Notes: generated from the sequence alone by a model not told the origin. Positions 1-12,700 are shown, counted from the stretch's first letter. The stretch: 64,000 bases of DNA from Riptortus pedestris (GCA_019009955.1 CM032229.1:1345001-1409000), one strand, 5' to 3'. Translations and numbers: made by a program.

Positions 1-521
1 TCGGTACACTAAGTAATAATACGGATGAATTTCGATAATTAATTCACGTTAAATGCACTTTTTGAGCGTATTTCGATCGGCAGTTCAAAGTTCACTTCCG
101 GATTAGCCCTATATAAGGACCCCTCTTGCGGAGGATTAAGTCAGTCATATTGCGCATCCTCTGGAAGGGAGATCTCGCTTCTCGTCCGTCCGTTAATCCT
201 TCAGCTTGTTCCTGCCTGCCTGAGCTACTCTATCTCTCACGGCTAAGTCAGCACTTCTATTACACAGCTAAGTCTTTTTATTGTAATATAGACTAAGTAT
301 TATTAAGTGTCCCCCATTATATTTATAAAGGTGCCTTTTCATTTTAATCATTAATATTTATAATTGGAGAATATTTTTATTATAAATAAATTTATATATA
401 TTTGAATTTGGACTTGAGTCGATTGTTGGTGGCCCTTCCTAAATTCTTGTTAGTGATTTGGTTGTGGGATTTTTCATATATTTCAGCTTCCACTGCTTAT
501 CACCGCAGCCAGATCGCAACA
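1..521 (+). mobile_element. LTR of a retrotransposon (5' LTR, left edge outside or near window start)
   Basis: A TATA-like CTATATAAGG lies at about 108-117, followed by a TCAGT-containing stretch near 139-145, as in the U3/R junction of an LTR. The block ends in CA at 520-521, directly before a tRNA-complementary primer-binding site, and a gag-like ORF follows. The left LTR border (TG) is not identified and may lie outside the window. A weaker relative of the last part of this LTR is seen at 38190-38278. The element class (Gypsy, BEL or Copia) cannot be decided because no pol region is present. Confidence 0.6.
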
Positions 522-523
522 AG

Positions 524-535
524 TGGTAGCAGAGC
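524..535 (+). promoter_or_regulatory. Primer-binding site matching initiator tRNA-Met
   Basis: TGGTAGCAGAGC begins two bases after the LTR end and is the complement of the 3' end (with CCA) of insect initiator Met tRNA as I know it. Initiator-Met priming is common in LTR retrotransposons. The match stops after about 12 bases. Confidence 0.6.
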
Positions 536-815
536 GTGGTTCTCAACTTTTTTTGAGAAGCCACAATAATTTTTGGTCTCACTACTAACTGTAGCTGAAC
601 CTTTTCTATCGGCATATTTATTTTTATTATACGCTACGTAATTTATCGAGCGTCTGCCGATTAGCGTATACATCGCTAAATTTAGATTTTATATTAAATT
701 TTTTATAAATTAATTTTTTACCCAGTTTAGAGTAATTGGGGTTTTAGGAAGGTTAAATAATTTTATTTTTTGTTGTCCTGTTGTTGTGCCCACCGTCTCC
801 TTTTCTTTTTTCATC

Positions 816-1154
816 ATGGATGCCGAACAACAGAATATGACTCCACAGGATCAACACCACCAAATCAACGACTCTAGTTTAAGTGCTGAAGGTATAGAAA
901 AATTAGTCGAATTGCAACTTGAAAAAAAGTTATTAGAATTTAAATCAGAATTTCATTCTTATTTTACCAAGCTCACGGAGTGTTTAGGGGGCATGTTGGA
1001 GTGTGCGGGAACCTTTTCCAAAATACTTGAGGCACCAACAAATATTCCCCATGATAATGCCCTTCCTAGTATTTCCAGACAGCCAACCCAATTTGAAGAG
1101 AAGGCATCCACTCCAGCTAGAGGTTACACTTTTCTCCATGTATATTGTTTGTAA
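816..1154 (+). pseudogene. N-terminal gag-like fragment of the LTR element
   Basis: The frame from the ATG at 816 encodes about 112 residues: a Gln/His-rich start, then an acidic and lysine-rich, probably helical segment, then a proline-containing stretch. Its place, about 290 bases after the primer-binding site, is where Gag starts in LTR elements. No capsid, zinc knuckle or pol follows. After about 1125 the sequence turns into low-complexity AT-rich DNA, so the element is truncated here. The Gag assignment rests on position rather than a recognised motif. Confidence 0.4.
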
Positions 1155-1476
1155 GAGCTTTGCTACATATGTGGTCATTTGTTAAATTTAAAAAAGAAAG
1201 AAAAAAATGTAATTACTAATAGAAGAATACAGAACATATAAAACATAAAACACAACAAAATAACAAATACAAATGTGCAAACAAAACAATATTGAACAAA
1301 AACTCAGAGTACAATAACAAATTTAATTAAAACCAATAAATATATAATAAAAGAGTAATAAAAAAATATGTTAATAAAAGTTAGAATAGTTTTGGAAGTT
1401 TAAGAAATTGAATTAATCGATAAATAAAAACATGTTTCTATAATAGAAATTGTAAAAAAAAAAAAAAAAATCCCTC

Positions 1477-1510
1477 ACACAGACACACACACACACACAC
1501 ACACACACAT
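1477..1510. repeat. (CA)n microsatellite
   Basis: A nearly pure CA dinucleotide run interrupted once near its start. It follows an A run at 1453-1470. Confidence 0.9.
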
Positions 1511-1922
1511 CAGATACATAAAAACATTCACATATATGGAATCGAAAAATTATTCAATTTTGTTACAAATGGAATTTTAAAATCAAAGTGTATTAAAGCT
1601 AAAGTTTTGTGTACATGTTAGTGTTTTTTAACTGCTGAATAATTATGGGTTTGTTTGAGCTAATATTCATTCAGTAAGTCGTGGAAAAGAAGGTGTATCT
1701 GTATATGTTCACGCTTTCAACAGGTGTTATAAATTGAATTACATGTTCAATATTTATATAGATATTTATTTAGATTTGTTCCTTAGATTGATTGTTCATT
1801 TTCTTCCTCCTTTTATGGGATTTGGTTGAGGAATTTTATATAGTAATTTGACTACATATACTCTCAATGAGATCTCCAGACATTCATAGTTATATAAAAA
1901 CTGATGTGATAATGTGTTGCAG

Positions 1923-2166
1923 AGGTGGGAGGCTGTGCCGTAGATTGGAGGAGATCTGCTTGGATGGGACTAGAGCCGTTGATATCTCCGAGCTAGCCAG
2001 CCTGCCTCTCGAGCGCCTAACTGCCTGTGGACGCCACTCCCCTAACCAAAGCCCTCTACTACTCGTTCAACACCTCCACAGTCTAGTCATATCTGCCCCT
2101 ACCAATTCCATCTCTCCACCTTCTCTATCTGGACCCTATGGTCTCTATGTTTCAAACAAATCATAG
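1923..2166 (+). CDS. Probable 3'-terminal coding exon of an unidentified plus-strand gene
   Basis: A GC-richer block in AT-rich surroundings starts right after a good acceptor (TGTGTTGCAG, ending 1922) and stays open to a TAG at 2164-2166. It encodes about 80 residues with an Arg/Cys/Glu-rich start (CRRLEEICLDG), a leucine-rich middle and a Ser/Pro-rich tail ending in YVSNKS. Two AATAAA poly(A) signals follow at 2264 and 2283. The composition contrast, the acceptor and the poly(A) signals suggest a genuine last exon; the other exons would lie left of the window, leaving the LTR element in the preceding intron. I do not recognise the family. Confidence 0.4.
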
Positions 2167-2263
2167 TTTATTTTATATTACTGTTATGTTTAAAATGTAT
2201 ATATATAATTTTATTTTTATAATACAATATATTTTTTTAAATGTAAATAATGAACAAACAATT

Positions 2264-2288
2264 AATAAATACGAAATATTACAATAAA
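2264..2288 (+). terminator. Poly(A) signals of the plus-strand terminal exon
   Basis: Two AATAAA hexamers (2264-2269 and 2283-2288) lie about 100-120 bases after the TAG at 2164. They support reading 1923-2166 as a last exon. Confidence 0.4.
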
Positions 2289-2517
2289 AATCGTTTACAC
2301 TTGTCTTAAAAAACTGTCCCCCCACTTATTTAAATTATCTGAATTTAAGTCTGAGGCATATCATCAACTTCGTGAACCATTGGAGTCTTCCTGGTTCCTC
2401 CAACAGCAGTTTCCTCCAATAGAATCGGTAGTCTTTTTTATCTTTAAGGCACAAATTAAGAAGTATTTGTTTTTTTAAACCAAGTTCCAAGTTTTTTTTG
2501 AATAATAGTTATTTATT

Positions 2518-2633
2518 ATACAAGTGACGAAAGTAGATCATTTTACAACTCGAGTGAAACGTTTACCCACACGAGCGAAGCGAGTGTGGTAATTTCACGA
2601 GAGTTGTAAATTCTACTTTCGTCACGAGTGTAA
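2518..2633. mobile_element. Foldback/MITE element of about 115 bp
   Basis: Almost the whole element folds on itself. The left arm (GTGACGAAAGTAGA, then TTTACAACTC, GTGAAA, TACCCACAC) is matched by the right arm in reverse complement, meeting at the central GAGCGAAGCGAGTG. It has no coding capacity. Such small palindromic elements are typical of MITEs; the superfamily is not clear. Confidence 0.6.
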
Positions 2634-3579
2634 TATTAAATTTTTTCTGTAATCGTGTAATACATGATCAGATCTAACCAGAATATGAACAAAATTAGGA
2701 TGTTGTGAAGATTATGGTATTTTGTTGGTAGGTTATAAGCATGGTTGTGAAAGGTTATAAGCATAGTTATAAAACAACTAGTGATGATTGTGAAGTAGTG
2801 CAGTTATAAACAAGTGCAGGTTATAAACAAGGAAGGTAATTATTATTATATTTAAGTTTTAAAATATATTGATTATTTCCACCAATAATTCATTCACATT
2901 TCAATTTATTTTGTTAAAATAAATTCTTACAATGTTAAGAAACATTTAAAAGCATTTAATTTCCAACTTCAAATTATTTTTTAATTTATACTTATTACTA
3001 ATTAAGAAGGCAATTCACTTTCTTCACTCTATTGCAAAATGTTTCACTTTCTTCACTCATTTCAGTTTAGTAATGTTACCATTATTCAACGATTACAGAA
3101 AAAAAACATTTTATTTTCCTAGAGCTATTGCAATGAAGTTTATAGAAAATTAAAGTAAATTTGTTATAAATACACTTCTATTCCAAGAACTAAATAATGT
3201 TTAGTGACAACAATGAATATAAAAATGTTAAAAGTATTAATTTTTTAATATACAAATGATGATGAGTATGATTATTACTGCCCTGTATGAAGTAAAGAAA
3301 GTATTGCAATGACAAAAGTTTTCAAATTGCAATGGAATTATCTTTCTTAAAAATGGCTATTTTTAAAATGTGACCACTGTACCAATGAAGAAAATATCTC
3401 CCTGCTCTCTCTCTGTAACAATTTTCTTTGAAGAATGACACTAATCGTGTTTGAAACTATTAGAAGAAAAAATACACTCGCCTTTTTGGTTTAGTGAGTA
3501 CTTCTTTAGCAGATACCTAACTATATGTGTGTGTGTATATATGTATAAATACACATGGGCATCCAAGTGCCTATTATCA

Positions 3580-4028
3580 GTCTTCTTGTTTGATCGCTAC
3601 CAAACCAATATATTAGGGTTTCGGTAAAACTAAGATCAAGTTTGCTAACAACTGAAACGAGACTGAGGGGGGAGGAAGGTTTATTGGTGGAGGGAACAAA
3701 AAATTCAAAATATCTGCATTATTTTGGGATAAATAAAAAAAAATTTGTTAACTAATATTATTGCAAATTTAATTTTCTTTAAACATTGTTGTATACATGC
3801 TTTCTCTATCTCGAATATCAACCGAGATATTTTGCATTTTTTAATTTTCAGCCCTCAGTAAACCTCACATTTAGTCATCACAGGTTAACAATAAGCCATT
3901 ATATTATTTCAAGGTTAAATACCAAATATTGTTCTCTACAGACCTTTGCTATGTGAGATGAGATGACCAGTGTGTCATTCCAGCTCGTGAGAAATCTGCT
4001 TAGTTAACGCAGCCCTGTGTGGCAGAAC
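3580..4028 (-). repeat. HER repeat family, degenerate copy
   Basis: Reading on the minus strand, it starts with a diverged form of the family's 5' end (CTAAGCAGATTTC near 4000) and includes the AAATATCTCGGTTGATATTC-like module and the 'atcaagtt...tgaaat' module. The (TA)n centre is largely gone. Family architecture is described under 57207-57808. Confidence 0.55.
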
Positions 4029-6039
4029 TACTTCATTGCTTTTACAAATAATTTAAAAAAATAAAGAGGGAATAATAAAAACAAATATTTCTTATATTTG
4101 ATGATTTATTAATAATGAGATTTTAATCATCATAATCTTTGATTAATCATAATCATTCACCGATTCCTTCAACCATACCTTGACTATTCAATTTAAATAG
4201 AGTCCATCAAATAAACATATTATAATTAAACAATTTTTAATAAATAATATTTACATATTTCTATATGATGTAATTTATCTATTATTTAGTGGTAAGAAAA
4301 TAGGACATTTTCTAGTTTAGGGGTGTAATTACTTTGGAATTAATGTGAAATAACTGCTTTGATTACCAAATCTGGGGGTAATAATGTAACCTGTGCTAAG
4401 CAAATTTTATGTGATAACTCTGCTATATTAAAGTAAGGCTTAGCATATCTTACGTTAAACTGAAATGTGCGAATCCCCTTAAAATAGTACATACATGTTA
4501 ATATGCGTGTAGTTCAGTGCACTTATTATGATTAATGCACATAGGACAAAAATCCCATTATTAATGTTCAACACTATGGCTTCTTATTATTTAAGTTTGT
4601 GTCCTAGACAGATTGCATGAGATAGTTTATCATGTCATTTTTGGGACTTCTCAACAGGGAATCATATACAAGATGTTGAATTCATTGGGCTGTATTAAAG
4701 TGAACAAATAAAATTGAACGTAATACCCAAAGAATTAAGTTAGATTTGCACCAAAATAAATTTCTATCCCAAAAATATGAAGAGTTTTTTTCTTTTAGGT
4801 TAATTTATACAGCACTGGGGCTCTTGCTAGTCGTGTGTGTTAAGCTCTTAATGTTCTTGGTAAAAATGGAGTTGAATTTCTTTCAATTCAAAGATATCTG
4901 GCTTTCTGCTCCCACAGTCTTCTTTATTGACAAAGTGCTAATATTCTATGCCACTTTGGCCTTCTCACCACCTTGGCGAATATGCAATAGGCTATTAACA
5001 AACAAGGCATTGGATGGGGACCAGAGTAGGATATCTCACCTCATTTTCCCAAAAGCTTATTGAGAGAAAGAGGGCTGGGGAGCCATAGAAATTAAGCAGT
5101 TTGTTAATGAACAGGTCTGGTGGAGCCGATAGACATATTGCTTTGAACTTGATCCTGTCCCAGTACTGCTGTCGAACCCTTAATTTGGCAAGGTGTCACT
5201 CATAACAATACTTTAAGTTATCCCATTTTCCCTGAGAGAGAAGTTGTGCTACAGTTGACAGGGCTGTAAGACAGGCTAAAGGAATACCATCTTGGTCTTG
5301 TTGCTTTTAGTTCAAATGAGGAATATTCCATATTGGCTAAATTATTTTCTTTATGCATATGTATAACCATAATTTGGTTACTTTTGGTTGTCAGAAATAC
5401 ATTACTTGTTTAGAATTATTTTCTGTGCAAATAAAAACTCTAAAGGCCTTATTTTAGTCATGTGGTTCTAGAAAATGTTGTGATGACACCCAATAAAGTA
5501 GACTACTTTCAAAAGAGATTCGTGTCACAGTGACAGCTTGCCAGGTATGGGAAAGCATGCAGAAAATCTATAATTTGATCAGGCAAATGGGTTGAGTCGT
5601 GTGGTACTTTTCATATTCTGAGATTAAAATACCTGGATCAGTAAACCAACAGTTCTAGATAGTATTGAGAGAAAATATGTGTTCTATTCTAGAGCACAAT
5701 TCTTTCATGGTCAGGGCTGATAAAGGTGATATGATTATGCACATTATCGCTAAAGACAAAACTCTACAAATATTATAAACCTATTACTTTATTTTTATCA
5801 CATTTTATTTCTGTATGATAATGTTTTGGTATGTTTAAATAAGTAAAATACAGATTTTACTTATGGAAAATACAGGTTACCACACCCTCCCTCATCCCAT
5901 GATGTTACAAGTAACTTGTATTATTTAAAAATAATTGAATATTAAAAAAAAAATTCTTTTGCCTCTTTTGTAATTGGATAAATGGTAACATATAAGGGGG
6001 GGGAGTTATTTTTTGTGAAATTAAGGGTTAAAAACAGAA

Positions 6040-6120
6040 GGAATTTAGTTAGTGGGGGATTCACGAGATAAAACCAAGAGTTCCACCTTGGCTAGAAAAA
6101 GGTGGTAACCGATAGATAAC
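6040..6120 (+). repeat. tRNA-derived SINE, short degenerate remnant
   Basis: Contains the family's body phrase (CTTGGCTAGAAAAAGGTGGT followed by AACCGATAGATAAC). The tRNA-like head and the 3' tail are missing. Confidence 0.4.
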
Positions 6121-6213
6121 ATTTCTGAATTAACTAGTGTGGCATAACAACTTTTTATCTACCATTATACTGGTCTCATTTTATGGAATAAATGTATTGC
6201 TATTAATAAATCA

Positions 6214-6219
6214 TTTATT
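6214..6219 (-). terminator. Poly(A) signal of the antiporter gene
   Basis: AATAAA on the minus strand, about 230 bases after the antiporter stop codon at 6451-6453. It is the first canonical hexamer I see downstream of the stop. Confidence 0.5.
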
Positions 6220-6450
6220 TATGTAATAATAATGCTTAACACTTAAATGAAATGGTAACAAGTTTTACATTGGTGCCCCTAAAGCAGAAAACAGCCTTGG
6301 ATATATGAGTAGAAAGGGTAGTAAATAAACGAGAAAACTTCTGCTTATTACTGACAATATAAATTTCATTTCTCAAACTAGATACATCTTCCAAAGGGCA
6401 ACTAATCAACATTTGCATTATATAATATCCACATGAATGAGATGAGGAGG

Positions 6451-6747
6451 TTAGGGAACCTGCGACTGAGGGAGACGCCTCTTGAGAAATCTAGGTCCCG
6501 AAACGGAGATGCCGATAGAGCCTAGCGGAGCTGTGATGATGATCGCTAGTACAGCAGTCGTGAGAAGGAGCTTAGCATACTCTATCTGGGGGTCATCTAT
6601 TGGAGCGTCTCGCAGCATGTCGAGGGGTTGAGGGCCGAGGGCTGCTTGGACAGTAGCCTTTGGGATCCAGGCCAGGTTCACAAAGATTATCTCCTTCCAG
6701 TTCAGCCCGATCCCTATCAGGCAGATGAGGCAAGTCACCAGTCTAAC
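6451..6747 (-). CDS. Antiporter exon 9 (last; residues 393-490 and stop)
   Basis: The acceptor TTGTTGTTGCAG ends at 6748. The exon begins VRLVTCLICL, continues the hydrophobic segment of exon 8, and holds WIPKATVQAALGP plus the last membrane segment (TTAVLAIIITAPLGSIGI). It ends in a short basic tail, FLKRRLPQSQVP, with TAA at 6453-6451. It is 24.8 kb from exon 8. Confidence 0.9.
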   Translation of the reverse strand, partial: VRLVTCLICLIGIGLNWKEIIFVNLAWIPKATVQAALGPQPLDMLRDAPIDDPQIEYAKLLLTTAVLAIIITAPLGSIGISVSGPRFLKRRLPQSQVP

Positions 6748-9700
6748 CTGCAACAACAATTAGTCAACTCCATTTTTTTTCTAGTCTTCAATGAAAAACA
6801 AATTTTAAACTTCAAATTAAATTAGTAATTATGCATCAACACAAGTTGAGTGGTGCAGATTATACATTTGCAAAATATGTTTTAAATTTTGAAGCCTTCG
6901 CTCAGAATATTTTGTCTGTTTTATGGTTTCTATTTGAAAGATATTAATTATCTAATGATATTTGTGTCTTCTTGAATTTTCTGAGGTTTATTAGAAGGAG
7001 TAAACAATTTTAATTGGGATATGCTTCCTGGAAATATAGGATTGTTGTAGTACAGGAGTAGGAAATTAAATAACACAATTTTGAGAGATCTAATTGAGAT
7101 TGTATTCACTACAATTATTGTTTCAAAAGTTTAGTTTGATTTAAAATGACAATGAACTTTGAATGTGGGTCAAAGTGGTTTGAGGCAGTGAGAAGAGCTG
7201 ATTGAAAACAAAATCATAGGAAATTTTGAAGCAGAATTATGTAAATGAACAGTAAATAAAGAAATGAAAATTTCCATATAAACATGTTTTAAATGTAGTA
7301 AATTTTAATAGTAATAAACAAAAATATTATTTTCTACCACTTTCAAAATTAAAGAAAGAGGGAAAAAGTAAAAGAATTGAAATAAAAAAGAATAATAACA
7401 ATTGGACTAAACTTAGTGAAATTACAAAATAAAAAATATATGTAGAGGGATAGGATCGGTAAAGATTGGTGAAGTAGATATTTAAACAAATGTTATTCTT
7501 AGGCTATTTTTCAATGTAAAATGCTAGACTAAGGTTACATTTTATTATGTAAACACAATTTCCTTTGTTACAATCTCTTGAAACGTAAACAGAGGTGTGT
7601 TTCAACGGAAGGATAATAAGGTCAAAACACCTCCACTATTAATCTTAAATTAAGAGTGGAGGTGTTTTGACCTTATTATCCTTCTGTTGATGACAGACCT
7701 CCGCCAGCCAGCCCAAATCCTGAGAGGTGTGCTTGTCGGGAACCAAATTATTGTGGATGCCAGGAAAACAGAAAGAAAAGTTGCGATACTCTTCAACAAT
7801 ATTTAGTGACCAAAAGGACCATGCTGCTTTCAAAGAACCAAGAATGCTTCATCATGAGTGCACTAAGATGGCCTTTCTTTTTAAGTAAGTGGCGCCACCA
7901 TCCAGCGTCTATATATAATGTTGTAGGTGCTAGGAGAATGAAGTGGGTTTAGGAAAGCTGTTTAAGTAAAGGCTCTGGAGTTAGGCCTCAAGGGTAACTT
8001 TGCAGCTGTCAATCTGGTGTGCAAGCATAGATAGAGAATGGAGTGTTTAATGTGCTTAGGGCCTCTCTTGGAATAATGGACTTACTGTAGGAGTTTGGAT
8101 GGTTGATAGATTTAGGTTTGAAGACATTTTGTTCAAATGAAATATTGATAGTCAGGAATGAGATTGAAGAATCAGATGTATGCCACCTGTAATGACATGG
8201 GATAGGAGGAAACGTCCACCACGCGCAAGGGCTGAATAAACTAAGCAGATTTTGCTTATGCTGATATGACACACTACCGATCTCATCTCACCACATGTTC
8301 TCTATTTCCTAGTAGAAAAACAAATCAATGAGAGCAAGTGAGAGGTTCACTGAAGGCTGGAAAACAAAAAAGTATGAGCAACTCTCTTAATATTTGAGTT
8401 ACAAATACATGTATAAAACAACACATCTAGTTTAACAAGGAAGTTATCACTTCCTAGTATGAACTGTGTGAGGCCTTGCAGAAATAGAGAAGAGGGTTCT
8501 TGGGGAAGGCAATGCTTTAGGACTGGAATTGTGTGGTACATAGGTGTAGAGGAATATAAGATCTAGTCGCCATTATTATCGGCTGATTATGAGTGTATCT
8601 ATAAAGTGGTAGGAGTCATGAACGTAGGATGGCAGAGAGCCAGATAAGTATTAGAGGTGATGATCATCATAAACACATCTCTCAGTATGATTACAATTAT
8701 TAAAATAATTCAATAGAACTATGTATTAAAATGTACATAAATTTAACAGACCTCATTTTTTTCATCTCCAATCCAGGATTGCTGGAGATTTTAAGACATT
8801 TTTGGAAAATTGGGTCATGAGTAAAATCTCAACAGCTGATTTCCCTGTGTGTTGAAATGAACACAGAAGGAGGCCACATGAACAAAACTATTTTCTAAGT
8901 ATTAACTACACTTATACACAAGATGGATGTTTCGCTGAACTAAATTTCCAAGAAGTTGCCTAAGTTTCTCTTGGAATATTGCATTATATTATAAAATAAA
9001 TAAAAGAACCAATTCCCTTGCAGTGACAAGACCTTGGAAAACGAGAAGGAGTGCCAGATGAAAATTAAAAAATTACTCATAACACACATATCCATTATAC
9101 CTTTTTCCTACAAAGTATTTAGGCCTTCCAAACATGGAGGAGAACCTTCTCAGCTTGCTTATGGAATATTTTAAAGCAATCTGTTTATTGAGAAAGGGCT
9201 CTTAGCTCTCTAATCTTTACTCAGTCAGTGATATACCATCTTTAACACTAAACTAGCAAAAATTGAATTTGCTATTTTTTCTCCCTTATTTTTAATTTTC
9301 GAATTTGCCCCACATAACTAACTATAACTCAACAGGCAGAGACAGTCTTAGTTTTCTCCCAGTTTAACCGTGAAGGTTATGCAATGATAAAAGTGTTAGT
9401 GTACAGACAGTGCTACCAATTCTCTGTCAATGTCTCGCTCAACATGTTTCCGACATCCTCATGCCTCCATTTGTCTCAACAGTCCCAACGTGCATTCCGA
9501 TGTATATTAACTAATAAAAATTTGTTAATAAACAAACCACTAGGGTGTTGACAGACACTCTAATGGTGTTCTTTAGATAGTTTTAAAGAAACTCATTTTT
9601 GTCGTTTACTGTGCAGGATTGTTGGGCTTTTAAATTTTTTTTTTTTTCGAAAATCATCTTCATCGTTTCAAGTACAACCTCAATAGCTCATTTCACTTAA

Positions 9701-12700
9701 GAAAAATCTACCGATTAGGAATCTGATCAGAAAAATGTCTGTATTGTTCCCACCAATAAAAATTTTGCGTAAACCACACACAATCTGTCATTAGTAACAC
9801 ATTGTATAAGAGCTTAGCTGAAGTATATCTCCAGTTCTTATTGCACAAAATGCCGAAACTTGTAGTTTGTAGATTTATAATGGTTCAATATAATTGTTTT
9901 GCTTATTTTTGATCTGGTCACTTTCAGCCATAACTTATGGTGAAAGCTAAAGCCAAAATTTTGGGAAGATGTGGTGCGTCAGTTCCTCCGTTTGGATAAG
10001 GCCAAGGCCTCTCAGGTTTGACAATAAGTACAGTTGGGTCAACTGGAGCAGTGGACCAACTGATTGTGAGATGATATACTTTAAGACTATTTCGTGAGCA
10101 GAGCAAACACAACAATAAAGGCAAAGGAAACTTCTAAGGATTGTTAACAACAAATATATATATAAAAAGACAAGCATTAATATTAAAAAGTGTAGAACTT
10201 TGTATTTAATTATAAATATTTACATCTAATATACAATCTGTACTATGAAACATATGTACAATATAAACATCCAAATATGTAAAAAATTACATGAGATTTA
10301 CACCCATCAAATGAATATACACATTTATAAAAAGAGTATTTCTTCAGAGCAATAATACATCTTGGTATTGCTACACAAATAAATTTCAGTAAGAAACAAT
10401 TGAAATCCCCAACTTAAAGAAAATATTGTGGAAAACAAACACTTATTACATAATAAGCTTCATCTACCTCAATACTCCTTAGAACAAATTACATTACATT
10501 CATGCTATTAGGTTTAGAAATAATAATAATAAAAAAGTGTTTCTAGATAACATTTGGAGAAAATTAAATGAGAAACTTAACTTTCATAATTAATGATATT
10601 CTACTTAAATGTTGGCTTTTCATTGAAATGATGGTCAGGAATCAGCTAATAATAATCATTACTTGTCAATTAGTTATTTATCAATAGTTTTCTGAAGTGG
10701 AAAACTATTGAACTTAAATCGTGAGTTTGATTCTCCCCTGGGTAATAGGAATTTATTCAGTGAAGAACTCATTAAATAAAATCCTTAGTCCCACCCAGGC
10801 TAGAAAAGGGTGGTCCCCTGTGGATAACCAACCCATCCATTAGCCTTAGTAGCAAAAAAGTGAACGTTAATAAATATAAAAAAATCAATGTTATATAAAT
10901 TATTTGTAACTTGAAAAATACTTGAAACTGGCCGAATTAAAGTAAAACAAAACTTCTTCACCTAAATCAATGCTATTATTAGCTGATGCTCAAACATCTT
11001 TTCAAGTAATTTCATTTTTCTATGTTTTATCTTCCATTTTATAGTGATATTATCCAACTAAATAAAAAAAAAAATCATTTACAGCTCATTTGTAAACCAA
11101 TATCATTTAATGAAAGTTTAATTCGGAGTGCCCAATATTTTGAGAAATTTTAGATAAATACAATTTGTTGACAGAGCCAGTCTTTTACCTGACAACAGTG
11201 AAATGGAGTTAGAAACCCCATTTCAGCCACATGAATTGTTCAGTTTAACTTACAAAAATTTAATTTTATTTAACCTGTGTAAATTAAATAACAAAATTTT
11301 AAAATGAAGGCACTAATTGTATGCAGAAGAAAGGATACTAAAACAAATTCCTATCAGAAATATTATATACATGGCTGAAATGAGAGATGAAAATGATAGA
11401 CTATCCTTAATTCAGCTCCATATATAACCCCCTTCTCCTCCCCCCCCTCCATCAATTAGGTTTTGTAAGGATTAGAATTAAGAGAAATTTCTTCACAAAC
11501 AACAAATATTTAAATTATAATTAAAATACTTTTAGTTTAAGCATGTCTTTTATTATTATGAATTGCAAGATATGGCCAGTAATGTAGGTAACAAGTCAAA
11601 TAATTCTTTAATCACATATAAATTAGTTCAAAGTTATAATATTGCACAGCTAATATAATCACTTCTCAATGGCTCATTTAGCAGCACAAACAACATGGAT
11701 TACTAACAGGAGCTTTATTAAAAAATATCAATGCCAATAAAAGCATCCAGACATGAAGATGGATAATGATTTAGAGAGCTGACAGTAGCTATGCTATGAA
11801 AGGAAAGAAGCCACCAGGTGCTGTGGATATCATATGATATGACAGAGAAAAATGCTCCTTGGCTGTCGATGTTAAGAAATTGAAATGTTTTGACAGCATA
11901 TGTGGTGACAGGGTAGTGCACTCCAGGTGCTGTGGACAGCATATGTGGTGACAGGGTAGTGCACTCCAGGTGCTGTGGACAGCATATGTGGTGACAGGGT
12001 AGTGCACTCCAGGTGCTGTGGACAGCATATGTGGTGACAGGGTAGTGCACTCCAGGTGCTGTGGACAGCATATGTGGTGGCAGGGTAGTCCACTCCAGGT
12101 GCTGTGGACAGCATATGTGGTGACAGGGTAGTGCACTCCAGGTGCTGTGGACAGCATATGTGGTGACAGGGTAGTGCACTCCAGGTGCTGTGGACAGCAT
12201 ATGTGGTGACAGGGTAGTGCACTCCAGGTGCTGTGGACAGCATATGTGGTGACAGGGTAGTGCACTCCAGGTGCTGTGGACAGCATATGTGGTGGCAGGG
12301 TAGTGCACTCCAGGTGCTGTGGAGAGCATATGTGGTGACAGGGTAATGCACTCTAGGTGCTGTGGACAGCATATGTGGTGGCAGGGTAGTCCACTCCAGG
12401 TGCTGTGGACAGCATATGTGGTGACAGGGTAGTGCACTCCAGGTGCTGTGGACAGCATATGTGGTGGCAGGGTAGTGCACTCCAGGTGCTCAAGTTGTTG
12501 CGAAATAGCAATAGAAGAACTCTACACAGCCTTTGAGGAGTCTGTGCTCTTCATGTTCTGAAGAAATCCTTGGAGTAAATTATTTTCAAAATGAAGAGGA
12601 AAATTTCCATTCACCCTGAAAGAATAGATTTTCTATCTTAATAATTACATTCCTACTCCCGTGATACAATTGAATCTGTATAGTTCATGCTACACTTTTA

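Larger units (their letters stand above)
2640..6200. other. Intergenic stretch between convergent genes; no gene seen
   Basis: AT-rich sequence without a supported coding exon. It contains one degenerate HER repeat copy (3580-4028). The 105-residue frame at 4746-5063 has no recognisable motif and no exon signals. A short SINE remnant lies at about 6040-6120. Confidence 0.6.
6760..11880. other. Intron 8, distal part; no gene seen
   Basis: AT-rich intronic DNA. It holds the hairpin at 7603-7689, a degenerate HER copy (8222-8460), very decayed HER ends near 8740-8850 and 9570-9720, and a SINE fragment (10721-10880). A slightly protein-like minus-strand frame near 9924-10090 has an acceptor-like CACAATCAG before it, but no family is recognised. 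Confidence 0.5.

Noticed and set aside
4746..5063. 105-codon plus-strand frame with hydrophobic stretches
   Set aside because: No family match, AT-driven composition and no flanking gene signals.
7672..7950. Plus-strand open stretch with a CACREPNYCGCQ cysteine cluster
   Set aside because: No initiator, no splice-site support and nothing recognised; the cysteines may be chance.
9924..10177. Two overlapping minus-strand frames as a possible alternative last exon of the antiporter
   Set aside because: An acceptor-like CACAATCAG precedes it, but the peptide does not continue the antiporter's helix, whereas exon 9 at 6747 does so perfectly.
11718..12480. Long minus-strand ORFs (up to 246 codons) of repeated peptide
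   Set aside because: They arise from a 43-bp tandem repeat with no stop in any phase; no start context, flanking exon signal or other coding trait.
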